Source: Cryptomeria japonica (Eukaryota > Streptophyta > Pinopsida > Cupressales > Cupressaceae). Taken from it: a stretch of DNA of 64,000 nucleotides. The stretch is taken from positions 170,190,861-170,254,860 of the forward strand of contig NC_081406.1 in NCBI RefSeq assembly GCF_030272615.1, given 5' to 3'. The translations under genes and the position numbers were made by a program. A model generated the notes under the pieces. The model had not been told where the DNA came from and did not search any database. It saw nothing but the letters and a program-made list of their open reading frames with translations. This document shows, piece by piece, positions 45,288-56,999 of the stretch (its first letter is position 1; each line of letters opens with the position of its first letter).

Positions 45288-45399
45288 CTCTCTTGTCCAC
45301 AAATTTCCCTTCCAACCTTTACTTCTTGTGATTAATGTTAAGCCATTGGCCATGCTCCAATGCTGGCCACACATGCTTTTTTATCTTAAAAAAAATTAG

Positions 45400-45982
45400 A
45401 AGGACTTGAATAGTTTGGCTAAGGCATGATAATTTTTTCCTTTGTATGAACAAAATAAACTGGGTGGAGAAATTTATACCTTGTTTAAAATGATATATGT
45501 AAGAGATAAACATATTCATTTAGGGGTTTTGGTTTATATTTGCAGTAGAGAACAAAGATTATTTCTTATTTGGTATGGTTGTGTATTATAATGGCAAGTC
45601 ATTAGGGAAGTGAAGAAGTTGGTGAATTATTGTATACATTCGTGTGTATTGTAATGATAAATTCTCATTGTTTGAATATTTACAAATGTGTGTTTGATTT
45701 TTTTTTGTAAATAAAAACAAGGTCTTTTATTTGTAACTTCTCAAATTAAAATTGATTTACTCAAAAGTTGTGATCAATATTTAAAAGAATCATTGAAAAA
45801 TAAGAATATTATATTAACATTTGAATACACATATAACTTAAACAGTTTGGTAGCTCCTCCTCCATATAATAGGACTCCTTGGTTTGGTGTGATGTCATCT
45901 CTTCGAGCATATGTGTTGATACTCTCTACTCTCTCTCTAGTATCTAAATCCTATATTATTGAGTTTTTTAAAATGTTTTGTA
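45400..45982. other. Intergenic stretch upstream of TSP9
   Basis: AT-rich, no recognised element. Confidence 0.4.
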
Positions 45983-46150
45983 CCATTAGTGATCATGCCC
46001 AATGATGATGTTTGGTTTCCTCCTTTTGTGAATGTATCCAATGAGAGTGTTGGGTTCTGTGCCATTGGTGATCTTTGCCCAAAGATGATATTTTCCTCCA
46101 TCAGTGAATATGCCCAATGTGAGTGTTTTGGTTTGTGCCATTGGTGTTCA
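45983..46150. repeat. Minisatellite, ~82-bp unit, about two copies
   Basis: CCATTAGTGATCATGCCCAATGATGATGTTT... recurs as CCATTGGTGATCTTTGCCCAAAGATGATATTT... and a third partial copy begins CCATTGGTG near 46138. The copies are diverged. Confidence 0.7.
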
Positions 46151-46159
46151 ATCCTAATG

Positions 46160-46913
46160 AGGAATTATATTTATCATTTAATGTTAGTTACATGTACTTT
46201 AAATGATGTGCATGAGCATATATACTTTATGTATTGTGTGTGTAAGCCCTCTTCCTATGTGTTTGGTGTGAGCATGCTTGTGGCAGGTGTGACCATCTCC
46301 TAGCATAGTGAGAGTGGATCTTTTGATTCCACAAGGTTAGGTGATGTGAAAACCATCGTTGAGGATGGAGGATCACGGATGGTGACTAAAGATTGCACTA
46401 CCATTGTTAGTAGTTCATTTATGTTTCTCTCTTTTATCACTAAAATGTATTTGCAATACGAATTATGAAGGACAATGAGTTATAAGTTATAACTGGAATA
46501 TTGATCTTTGGACCTCTTGTAATGATATAGACTATAAATAATAGTGATTATGGTATCTTTTCTACGTGCCTCAACATTGAAGTTGAGGATGGTTGTACCT
46601 AAAATATGATTTTATGTTTTATGGTGTATATGGTAAAATCAACTTAGGAACTTTTCAATTTGGATATAAAATGAATATATGAACTTGCATTTTTGGGCTT
46701 AAAATGAACTTTCCCTTTTAGCAGGTGTTAGATCCTATCCTTGAACCACGTAGAACTATATAAAAATGCGAAAAAATTCTAATTGTTTTGGGTCTCTCTT
46801 GGCGGGTCTTTGCCTTAAGGGATTTCCTAACTTTGTGAAAGGGGTAAGGATCATCATCGAACCTTGACCACCCAAAGGTCCTTTTAAGGCTTCAAAATTT
46901 TCCTTAAAGACTA
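46160..46913. other. Non-coding stretch, nothing recognised
   Basis: AT-rich sequence without clear repeats or coding potential. Confidence 0.4.
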
Positions 46914-47294
46914 TTAAACTTTGTTCCTTGGGATTTTTTCCTTAATGATTAAGCCTCTTCTTGGTATGAGGAAAGGCTTCTCATCGATATCTAGTCCTGA
47001 AATCATACCATATAGGCCTATTTTTCTTTCTAGAGTTTGCAAGAACTCTTGAAATCTATAATCTAGCTTGATTGTAATATTGGTAAAATATTTCTTAGGG
47101 AGTTGTGGTAGGGTAGGAGCTATACTGCTACTACTTTTCCCTAACAATGATATAATCTTCCCTTTATATCCTTCTATTGTTGTTTGTATGCTTCTTACAA
47201 ACTCTTATACTTTACTAAATTGTGAATTTATGCTTTCCAAGATGTTCTCTTCATTGGTTCTGCTTCTTTTCTCCCTTGTTTTGGAAGTACCCAT
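46914..47294 (-). pseudogene. Unidentified coding relic
   Basis: From an ATG at 47294 the minus strand reads ~126 codons with a single internal stop (near 47208): MGTSKTREKRSRTNEENI, then SLLGKSSSSIAPTLPQLPKK, RFQEFLQTLERKIGLYGM and KPFLIPRRGLIIKEKIP. The polar, Lys-rich composition suggests a gag-like or host protein relic. I do not recognise it. The hydrophobic plus-strand frame over the same region is its shadow. Confidence 0.35.
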
Positions 47295-47299
47295 AATGA

Positions 47300-49880
47300 C
47301 GCACTCAACAACACACTCATTGTGCACTCATTTCTACTCACATATCTTTCTTGTCTTTCCATTATTTGTCTCAGTATATTTATCTCCATTAGGGTTGGCC
47401 ATTGTTTTTATCTTTCTTGCTTCAATTTTATCCTTGATCTCTCTTGTGTTCTTGTTATCACCTTCTTTCATGGGTGTGTAGGATTTGGTCTTGCATTACT
47501 CATATATTGCATCACATGGTGGTTATTCATTTGATTATTCTAATAGGCACATCTTATTATAGATTTCTCCCAACCTTTTCCCTCTTTCCATTTCCCACCC
47601 CCTTGGTGCCTAACACCCTCTCACAATTTAGACATTAAAAAGAAATTTTTTAACAGTCATACTCTTATTTTTATTTATTGCTTTCTTTTTGATCTAATAG
47701 TAGAATTAAAATTTTAACTTTCTTCCCAGCAAAACCCCAACAAAACCTAACCAAGGTCCCAACAACAAAATCAATGTTGCAAGAAATATGAGGGAGACAG
47801 ACTGGAGTTTTATTTCAAAGGATTTATGAAGTTGTAGTCTTAATAAACTCAGTCCTATTGTGGTATTAAACATTGTAGTTTGGATCCGACCTTAGTACTT
47901 AATTAGAAAGAAACATCGCATACATAGATTAGACCCAAAATCATATGTATTTATATTCATATATCTACATTTCAAGCTAATGTTGAATATTTATGTAAAA
48001 TTTCTATTGCATAAATCATGAAATTTTGATCCAAATCACAAGATCAAGAATATAAAACTTATTAATCCATGATTATCGTAGATAAGGAGTTAGCTTAGCG
48101 TTTCATGAATTTTAATGAGGGTTTTCTTTTAATAACTAGTTTTTGTTGTAATAGGGAGTGATGGGGTGTTACATTCTTCCTAATGTTGATTTCTAATTAA
48201 TGCACTACAAATAGTAGACAATCAATGACTTTCTATGATGATATTTCTTCCAATACTAGAGGGTCTTCTAATATAACGAAAGGTGCATGAACGGTTAAGG
48301 TCATATATAAATAGTATTAGAGGCCTTACAATTTGTGAGTTATATCTCACCTCACTTTACACAATGATTTAGCATGCTTGTTTAAAAATGACATCTATTT
48401 GAAGATAATTCAAAACCTTCGGCATAGTTTTAAGCAAAGGGCACTATTGTAACATTTTTTTTAGTGAAGAATGGTTAGTACCTCACTACTTTCACCAATT
48501 TTGATCACCAAGATCCTATAAGAGTTAGTTAAGAGCATATGGTGGGTAGTAATCGATAGCCACAAAATTGTTGTTTCTATTATGGTATGTAACCTTTAAA
48601 TGAGTTCTAATATAAAAATTTAAAGATTTTTTAACTCAATGCTAAAATGATCTACAATATGCCTATATTGATGAATCAAGAATAAATATTGTAGGCCTTT
48701 TTGAGGCAATAAACTCCTTGAGAAAAAAATCTATTACAAAATACGATTTCAATTTGATCCTTATCTTTATTATGTAACATCAATGTTAATTTACAAGAAG
48801 TGACTTATAAGGTATAACTTATGTACAATAAACTATGCTCTTGATATGAACTTATTATAACTTCATGTTATGCATTTGGGATAAATCTACATAACGTAGT
48901 ATTAGTTAAATAATTAAACTATGATTATTATAATGCTCAAAATAGTAAGAGATTAGGATGTAAGGGTACCAACACTTGTCTAGTCACTTATAGGTCACAT
49001 GGATCCATAATTACTCATTGAGAGACAAAAAGGTGGTGAAATCTTTCATATCACATACACATTGGTCATACATAAGTAAGTATCTCAAGAATGTATTTTT
49101 CTCTCACATTATTGTATTCATTTTATCTTACCTAGTTATTCATGATCATACTTATACTTACTTTACACTCATATCTTATCACTTTATCATCTTCACTTTT
49201 TTATCCAATCTTTTTCTTTCTTTGATTTAAAATATGCACCCCTTTGTGGAACACGCATAATCAAAGGGGCGCACATCAATACTAATCACACTTTCAAAAT
49301 TTTAGACTCTTGATTATTGTTTTAGTTATTCTACTTTTAGATGCACTTGTCTTATTTTTTACTTTGACCTATGTTTACTCGTGTAGATTCACATGCATAC
49401 CAAAAGGGGGCAAAATGTAAAGGCAAAAAGTAAATTTCTTAAGCTTTCACCCTTTAGTTTACACACTTTTACATAGGTGAACATTGTATATTGCTTTAGC
49501 ACATGATTTTGACTAATTTAACACTTCCATTCAACCACGACTCAAAATTCATATTATCCATGTTTTGAACAATTCTAGTTTTCATATCACAACTTCCTTT
49601 GTTCATTTAAAACCACATATGCATTTTTGACTCATCTCATAATTGCGTGTATGGTTTTGATCAACTTTGTTCAATTTTATAATTTATTGTTGCCCCTAAC
49701 TAATTTAGTCCCAACCATTCTTATTTGTTGACTCACATGCCTATTTTTTCAAATTGTATACCTAGGACATGTATAAAAAAGAGATCACCTTGATATCGTA
49801 CAAAAGATTCTTTATCCATCCATCTTTGGGACAAGCCCTCTACATCACAAAACAACCAATAGTCTCTACTTACTCTCTTA
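47300..49880. other. Long AT-rich stretch, nothing recognised
   Basis: No supported gene. Isolated open frames (for example 49018-49230) are hydrophobic, AT-driven and without domain signatures. Probably decayed retroelement sequence. Confidence 0.4.
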
Positions 49881-50158
49881 CATTAGCCACATCAATTGCA
49901 TCAACCCTTGCTTGAAAAAATAACAAAACTCTTGTTCTTGCACTAGTTCACTTTACATGCATTCCATTACACTTCATCGTATCAAACTCAAATATTTAAC
50001 ATTATTTGCTCTAACACTGCCCTATTTGCTCTTACATTAGCCACATCACTTGCATCAACCCTTGCTTGAACAAATAACAAAACTTTTGTTCTTGCACTAG
50101 TTCACTTTACATGCATTTCATTACACTTCATCCTATCAAACTCAAATATTTAACATTG
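49881..50158. repeat. Tandem duplication, 154-bp unit
   Basis: 49881-50034 and 50035-50158 share CATTAGCCACATCA, CATCAACCCTTGCTTGAA, GTTCTTGCACTAGTTCAC and ATCAAACTCAAATATTTAAC with only a few differences. The second copy is slightly shorter at its end. Confidence 0.9.
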
Positions 50159-50159
50159 T

Positions 50160-51312
50160 TATAACCACATCATTGATACTTACATTTGTTGCTTGGTGTG
50201 TTTCAAATTCTATGAAAGTGTTGTATCTATCAATAAGGGTTGACTAAGTTGAAAGGTAGGAAGCTAGTCATCGTCCTCTCAACATAGTATCTTTAATAGT
50301 GTTCTCCAACACCATCCAAATTTCTCTTTGTAGATATCAGGACATACAAAAACTTTATTTCATGGTATAAAGTCTTGTACGCTTCAAATTTAAAACCACA
50401 ATTATGAAATCAAAACTACAAATACATGGGTCGATGATATAGACCTAGGATTTACCTAGTTTTGTCAATGGTCACAATTTTTTAGAGCATAATCATTTAT
50501 TAGTTCATCTCCGATTTAATTTCAAAAATCAAATAACAATAATTTATTAGTCTTTTCATGTGGAGACTTTGAAGAACTTAATTTTAGAGGACAAGCGAGT
50601 GTGATTTCTTTTATGGGTTCTTGGAGAACCTCTTTTGGTTTTTGTGATGTTTGTGGGTTTCTTTGAGCTCTATTTGGTTGGTGCTTCTTGGTTATGTATT
50701 ATTCTTTCTGATTCAATAAATTTTTATCCTTTTTTTTCTTAAAAAAAAAATATCAATCTTTTCAATCTCTCTTTCTTTAATATCAAACTACATATTCAGT
50801 TTTATAAGATTTATCTGTATTTCAAATTTGATCAAATTCACACATATCTAAACCCAACTCTTCATCTAAATTGTTTGTTTTACATAAATGTACCATTTTA
50901 TTTTAAAAACAAAAACAAATAATAGTAAGTTATTTGCAAACCAAATTAGAAGTAACTAACTTTATCCCATACGACCGATTTAGCCCTAATCCAGTTTCCG
51001 TTCTAGAATTTCTTACAGTCAATAACAATGACTACACTCGTACAATAGCTGACATGGCATTTTAGTAAAGCAATGGTGGACTCTGTTTCACACATTAAAC
51101 CCCTCCACCACATTGCTGCGTGTGTGATGATGGCAATAAACACGAGCCCGAGGCTGGAAACAATATGTTCCCACAGGTTTTCTTCAATTTATACCTGAAA
51201 ATTTTCAATCTTGATACCAACCACAAGAAATTTCAACTGGTTTATAACAGCCCAGAGGACTTAATACTCATTTCCGATCTCCTGCAATCAACAGGTTTCT
51301 TTGAGGGTAGCC
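50160..51312. other. Intergenic stretch upstream of the short DGAT3-like gene
   Basis: AT-rich. 50560-50750 reads like a LINE 3' UTR on the plus strand: T/G-rich, ending ATTCAATAAATTTTTATCC then an A-run at 50741-50750 (TTCTTAAAAAAAAAA). The last ~250 bp before 51313 would hold the promoter and 5' UTR of the gene. Confidence 0.4.
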
Positions 51313-51930
51313 ATGGCTGCAATGCCAAACAGGGGAGCAACAGTTTCTGTAACCCGAACTTCTCCCTGCTCTTGTTATTGCTCCAATGCACAATCTGGAA
51401 CTTCTGCTGTGTTTTCTGCTCAGATTGGCAAGAAATTTCAGGGCCCAGCTTTGTTAACTTGCTGCGCAAAGAAAAACAGAACAGGAAGGAAAAAAATGGA
51501 GGATATGTCAGCATTGTATTCAGGATCGTTTGGAGATAAGAGAAGGGGCAAAGTGCTGAAGGCTCTGTCTAAGGATCTTTCTGCCATGTCTGATACGCTA
51601 CACCAACACCATTTTTGTGCAGGGGAGATTGACAAATCAGTTGTGGATCAAGTCAGACGGCAGATTCTGGAGGTAAGTTGCTCTCTGAAGAAAAAAATCC
51701 ATGTGGGTGTGAATCTTTTTTGTAAAATTTGATTGTGGGTATGATTATTTTTATGAACATTGATTGTGGGGATGATTTTTTTTATGAAATTTGATTGTGG
51801 GTGTGATTTTTTTTATAAAATTTGATGGTTTTTGTTTTGTGTCTTTGAAATGCAGGGAGCTGTAGATGTGCTGAAGACACAGTTGGAGCAGAGGCAAGAA
51901 GGGAGTACAGAGAGCGCAGGCAGCAATTGA
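51313..51930 (+). CDS. Short DGAT3-like paralogue lacking the [2Fe-2S] domain (two exons)
   Basis: Exon 1 is 51313-51672 (120 codons, start in a strong GCCATGGCT context). The intron is 51673-51855 (GTAAGT...TGCAG, phase 0) and exon 2 is 51856-51930 (24 codons plus TGA). The N-terminus is Ser/Thr/Cys-rich and transit-peptide-like. Residues 75-120 (DKRRGKVLKALSKDLS...VVDQVRRQILE) and the start of exon 2 (VDVLKTQLEQ) align with the N-terminal half of the DGAT3-like protein at 58833-59917 (DKRRMKLLKSVSKNL..., HVLMTQLEQ), with the intron at the same place and phase. The C-terminal thioredoxin-like iron-sulfur domain is absent. In another exon-2 frame the basic coiled coil continues (EYRERRQQLKMKKKK) to a stop at 51954-51956, so a frameshift has occurred. 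It is either a small independent protein or a decaying paralogue. Confidence 0.7.
51673..51855 (+). other. Intron of the short DGAT3-like gene
   Basis: 183 bp, GTAAGT donor and TGCAG acceptor. It contains three tandem-like copies of a T-rich phrase (TTTGATTGTGGGTGTGATTTTTTTTAT) at 51727-51822. Confidence 0.75.
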
Positions 51931-51956
51931 AAATGAAGAAGAAGAAAGAGGCATGA

Positions 51957-52412
51957 AAGGCCATATAGTGTTGATTCATCCATGGATAGTTTTATCAGAC
52001 ATTTAGAAATTTGTGTATAGTTTATGGTTCACAGTTCAGCTGGTAGTGGCTTGAACTTTACAGGTGAATTGATTTGATTAGGGGAAGTTGATTTGGCTGC
52101 ATATACCTACTTTGTTATGACTGTAAATAATGCAAGGATCGGTACTCTCTGTTTTATATATGGGTAAACAAACTATTCAGTTGCAATTTGTCGAGGAATT
52201 TTTTTAGTTATTATTCATATTTGATGTGTAAAAGAGATCAAACATGTAAAATGTCTAAAATTAAGTTTATACAGTATTGCTTTTTATATAGTTTTTTATT
52301 AATATTTTACACAATTTAATAAAGCATAACAATTATTAAAGAGATTTTAATATTATATTTTAATGTTTTTCAAATGTGTATATAAATATATAGTTTTAAT
52401 TGAAAGAAAATA
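51957..52412. other. 3' flank of the short DGAT3-like gene
   Basis: Likely 3' UTR up to about 52135, where GTAAATAATGC could serve as a weak polyadenylation signal. The rest is AT-rich without features. Confidence 0.4.
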
Positions 52413-52993
52413 GGGGAGAGGGACCGGTAGTGTTTGGAATATTATTGGAACATTTGTCCCATTTGTGTACCATTATTGGAACATTTGTGCACCACTATTG
52501 GGACATTTGTCAACAAGTACTAGCGATTTTGAGTTGACGGTTACTGGAACATCTTTAGTTAGGCAGTTAAGTAGGCTACTGGTGCTCTTCCCCTATTATT
52601 AATATATTGTGCTAACCCTTTTATATTTGTGATAGGACATATTGTGCTCACCTTTTATATTTGTGATAGGACATATTATTAATATGAAATACTCCAATGA
52701 ATATACATGGCTACCCCAATAGTTGTACACATAGAAATACTATTTTTTCACTATGACAACAATACTTGCTTAAGCAAGTATCTTAGTTTATTAAATGAGT
52801 ATCTTATTTGAGTATCTTATTTTTTAAATGACACACTTATAGTGGATAGTTATGAAATTTTATTACAAACAAAAAACTATTTATTTCACTTTATTTATAA
52901 TATATAGTATAAATGTGTGGTAAGATTGGATATTATGAGCGCAATTACTATAACAACTATTGAACCTTGTTCAACTACTGGTCCCTCTCCCCC
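52413..52993. mobile_element. MITE with GGGGAGAGGGACC terminal inverted repeats
   Basis: The left end GGGGAGAGGGACCGGTAGT (52413-52431) matches the reverse complement of the right end (52974-52993, GGGGGAGAGGGACCAGTAGT). TA dinucleotides flank both ends, as in Tc1/mariner-type insertions. A third, diverged inverted end (ACTGGTGCTCTTCCCC, 52578-52593) lies inside, so a ~180-bp unit may be nested or duplicated. The interior has a ~35-bp repeat of the form CCATTATTGGAACATTTGTG (52450-52520) and a 38-bp direct duplication at 52610-52680. No coding. Confidence 0.65.
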
Positions 52994-52999
52994 TATATT

Positions 53000-55229
53000 T
53001 TATAAATAAAATTTATTTATAATTTATAATTTTATTATATTATTATTATATAGTTTTAACTAATTTTATTATCTTTTGTTTTTTTAAATTTAAATACAAT
53101 TAAATTGTGATATTTTTTTAATGTTTGTTATAAATTACATTCATTTTCATTTTTTTTTCCCTCACTTTTCTAATTTTTACTCTTATAAAATATAATTAAA
53201 TTTTTCAAGCACTAAAAAACTTTAAAAAAACAAAAAATCTTCCAAGATAGATTTAAATTGACTATCTATATTCATACTCATTATTGCATACAAGAATAAC
53301 CAATGCTAGCTCTCCTTGAAATGGAAACTTATTAGTATCCAAGTTTATAATTAACAAAAATAGAACAAAACAACAATAATTAAAAATAAAATAAAATTAA
53401 ACATTACACTCGAATCATGTAAACCTAGATTGAGCACGAGGTGGAAAGAATAGAAATGATACACATTATTTCAATTTTTAAAATACTTATTAGTGTTCAA
53501 CTCAAATTGATTGACTATTGGTATGAAATAGTTAACTAGATGATTGGATGAGTGAAAGAGATTGATTGGTGAGTGGGACTAAAAGAATGAAGTGAATTTT
53601 GGTGATTTAATCATTAAATAAAGGTATTATATGTGCATATTAGATGAAAATTAATATTTATTAATTATTAGTGCATAATAATAAATAAATAATTATTGGA
53701 TAATGTTAGTTTAATTTAATCAAATAATAGTAATTAGTAAATGATATATTAAAAGCAATAGATGATAAATGAATAATAAAATATTGATATACATTGATGA
53801 TAAGGGACAAAATAATGATGACAAAGGATATAATATTGCAGTTTCTACATTTTTCTCTTTTTTAAGATGATGTTGGAAGTAATATTATTTCAAAGAAAAG
53901 AGAAGAGAAGTAGCTCCTAGGATAAATTGATTAGCAAGTATAAAGAAAGTGATGATACACATTAGTCATGTGGAGGAGGTAATGAAGGATTGGATATTGA
54001 TATGATGATCTCACCTTGAGAGGTGATTCATGTAAATTGTACGCCAGTGATCTCATGAAAGAAGAATGATAAGAAGAAAATTAGGTGGAAGATAAAAATG
54101 ACAGAAGAACAAGAAGAGATGGAGGCAAGAAAGGTTAAATATCAATGGAGAAAATGATGATAATGGAGGATAACGTATGGAAGAATAGGTATTAGAACTA
54201 TGACATTATGCTAGCAATAAGAAATAAACCTTACTTTGTTATAGCAAGATGTTATGTACAAGGGTATAGAAGACCAACATGACAGTGTACCCTAATACTC
54301 GCCTTGATGCTTTACACTCTTAGTGGACATATGGTGAGATAGCCATTAAACCTAAAGAATAGTTTGGATCACATCTCAAGGTAATCGACCTTGGTGTGGG
54401 CCTTCTGAGAGAACAACCAAAAAACACAATACATATAAATGATAGACCATGCCCCAACATATACTAGTCAAAGCCCACCACGATATATAATGATCATGAC
54501 AACTCTAAGTAGGCATAGTATGGTTTAAAAGATTTATTAAAAGATTAAAAAGATAAATCAAAAGGTCAAATACATGATCCAAAGATCAAAAGTAAATCAA
54601 AGGTTCAAACATAAATAAAAAAGTAAATATAAATGAAAGATCATAAAGATAGAACAAAGAAGTAATTGATAAAGTACCAATTGATATACAATAATATTTA
54701 TTCTTTCCAAGGTGCTAATATAATAAATAAATGAGGATTATGCTTGATTTGGGGAAGAATACATCCAATGAAGGCAAGTGATAGATAAAATAGGAAACTC
54801 ATAATAGAAAATGGTGTAACAACTATATGTTATCAAGGTTGACGTTGAGTTTTTAATTGAATGTTGAGAGTGCAATGTTTCAAGTGTGTATTTTGCAAAT
54901 ATGAAGAACGTGTTACTATGCAAGAGTTTATTTATGAAAATTAAAAAATTATTAATGGGAAATACTAATAAAATTTTATTAATGGGATGGTGTAAATACA
55001 TGAAACACATTTATTACAAAATTTGTCCATATCATTAAATAAGTTAGGAGAAACAGATCAAGATTTATTTCAAAAAGAAAGTAATTGCTTGTCCCTAATA
55101 TAAAACAATGCATGGGATACTATGGTTGGAGAAGTGGGCTATTATAATGGGAATGGATGAATAGGTGTTGGATAAGGACATAAAAAATTAGTAAAGTTTA
55201 GATTATTCACACATCACAATTGTGAGCAA
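53000..55229. other. AT-rich stretch, probably retroelement-derived
   Basis: No supported gene. The stretch left of the gypsy relic (54740-55229) likely includes its pol C-terminus or 3' region, but no domain could be read. The open frame at 54738-55010 (minus) is possible integrase C-terminal sequence without recognisable motifs. Confidence 0.35.
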
Positions 55230-56660
55230 TTTTTCCCGACGTTACTTGTCCAAGGCACCATCAGAAGTGGTTTTCACTAGAGGAAGATTTTTATCTCACC
55301 ATTTTTAATTATTATGTTGATGATAGCACAATAGGCCCAGTGGCTAGGGTTGTAGATTGTAGTCATAACCGACATCATTTATTGTCTTTTTGAATATTTA
55401 TAAGAGGGTTTTATTAGATGTCTTTTCTTGACCATTATTTTGTAGATAATATGGGGTAGGTCAACAATGTTGGATGTGGAAGTGATTGCAAAGAGTGTGA
55501 ACAATATTATTTTTAAATAAATGATCATTGTTAGTGATAATAGTAGAAGGGATGTGATACTAATAGATTTACACTTTGAAAGATGAACTTGGAGATTTGT
55601 TGACTAGCAATAGGAGAATAACTTCAACACATTTGGGGAATCACTCAATTGTAGTGATGATAAACTTATAGTCATTGGAGGTAGAGGAGTGAATCTTACC
55701 TATGAAATTGAGACATCTTATGAAAAGAGCGAAGAAGTAGTGATGGGTTGCAATTCTTGTGATGGTGTGTGAATTAGATATTTGTGTTTCTAATAGGTTA
55801 AAAATTTCTTCACATATCGATAGGAATCATATTTCATAGTAGACCAATCAAGATTAAGATATTTTGGCTAGGACCATGGTACATATGTGTGCACCACATA
55901 TACCATTGTGAACCTCTTTAATAATGAGTTAAGCCTCTTCTAGGTTTAGGCATCTAAGTAAAGAACCATCAAATCTCTTTTAGTAGAGTGTGTAGGCAAG
56001 GATGGCAAAATGAGAACAACATTGGATAAATAGTTAATTTTGTGTTTAAAAAGGTTTGGGGGAAGGATGTTATCATAGAAGTGAGTATAGATATCATGAT
56101 ATTACTAATTGTTTTGACCAACCCTCTCACAACTCTTAGGGACATCATACACATAGATCAACATGATTTGAACAAGAATTCACAATGAGTTTTATCTTGT
56201 GGAATATCTAGGAGAGACCTTATGCTAACCATTACATATACTACTTTGTTGTTAATTTTAGATACCTTCTCAAATTGGATGGAGGTGAAGTAAATTTCTT
56301 GAAACTATCTACCATCTTTTTGTATGGGATTAGCTTCTCATATTTTTTATATTCTTTGTTATCTTGGCTTATGATTAGTTTGGAATCCCCATAAACCAAT
56401 AGATGTTGGATATCCATTGGATTGATATTTTGAGACTATTAAAGAGGGCCTAATATTATGCAGGTATTATTTGTGTATAGAAAAGCCAATTTAAAGGGTT
56501 TAAGAATAAAATTGCCTTGATGAGTGACCAAAAGTATGTTTTCATCTGATCCTTTATGGGTATAAGATGTGGGAGCACATGTAGGAGTTGCGGACTCTAG
56601 GATCACCAATAGAAATAATGATGTGTTCGACAAGAGAGTATGCAAGATAATGAGATTGCT
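55230..56660 (-). pseudogene. Ty3/gypsy pol relic: RNase H and integrase
   Basis: Minus-strand frames, broken by many stops, give in order: an RNase H segment (LVTHQGNFILKPFKLAF near 56520-56470), the integrase zinc-finger part (KEVHNGICGAH at ~55925-55890, then WSTMKYDSYRYVKK at ~55840-55800), LIHTPSQELQPIT (~55775-55735), GKIHSSTSNDYKFIIT (~55700-55650), and an integrase core piece NNDHLFKNN...FHIQH...TPYYLQNNGQ (~55540-55430) followed by SNKTLL. This order is that of gypsy pol polyproteins. It is dead: stops interrupt every domain. Confidence 0.7.
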
Positions 56661-56986
56661 TGAATAATGAGATATGAGATTTGTTACAAATATACAATTT
56701 CCTTTCTTATAAAGGCAATGTGAGATGTAGGCTTGAATAAGGAGATATGAGATATCTTACAAATATACAAGATGCTTTCTTACAGAGGCAATGTGAGATG
56801 TAGTATGAATAACTTACATGACACAAGCATTAAATGCCTAAGTAACTAAAAGTAAATGAGGTGAACATGGACCCATTATAAGTAGCTTCTAGAATGACAC
56901 CTAGGACATAACATATGAATATGTCCCTCAGTAGGCAATTACAAAGTGTAAGACCTTGATTAGGTACTAGCATTATTTTCTCAACA
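56650..56986 (-). mobile_element. Copia-like LTR (minus strand) with internal duplication
   Basis: On the minus strand it begins TGTTGAGAAAATAATGC at 56986, preceded by AACTTAGGGGGG-type purine/G-rich sequence (CACTTAGGGGGG read on minus, 56988-56999), which fits a polypurine tract. Inside, a ~75-bp phrase (GAATAAGGAGATATGAGAT...GGCAATGTGAGATGTAG) occurs twice (56655-56720 and 56732-56800). It abuts and likely interrupts the gypsy relic. Confidence 0.55.
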
Positions 56987-56999
56987 CCCCCCTAAGTGC

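Noticed and set aside
44880-45374. 164-codon reading of the TSP9 gene
   Set aside because: The first 70 codons precede the good-context ATG at 45164, look like promoter and 5' UTR, and do not resemble the family.
47068-47481. 137-codon hydrophobic plus-strand frame as a membrane protein
   Set aside because: The composition follows T-rich DNA, no start context or domain is seen, and the minus strand has the more protein-like frame.
49881-50158. Short repeats as a possible CRISPR-like array
   Set aside because: It is a simple two-copy 154-bp tandem duplication in a plant nuclear context, with no regular spacers.
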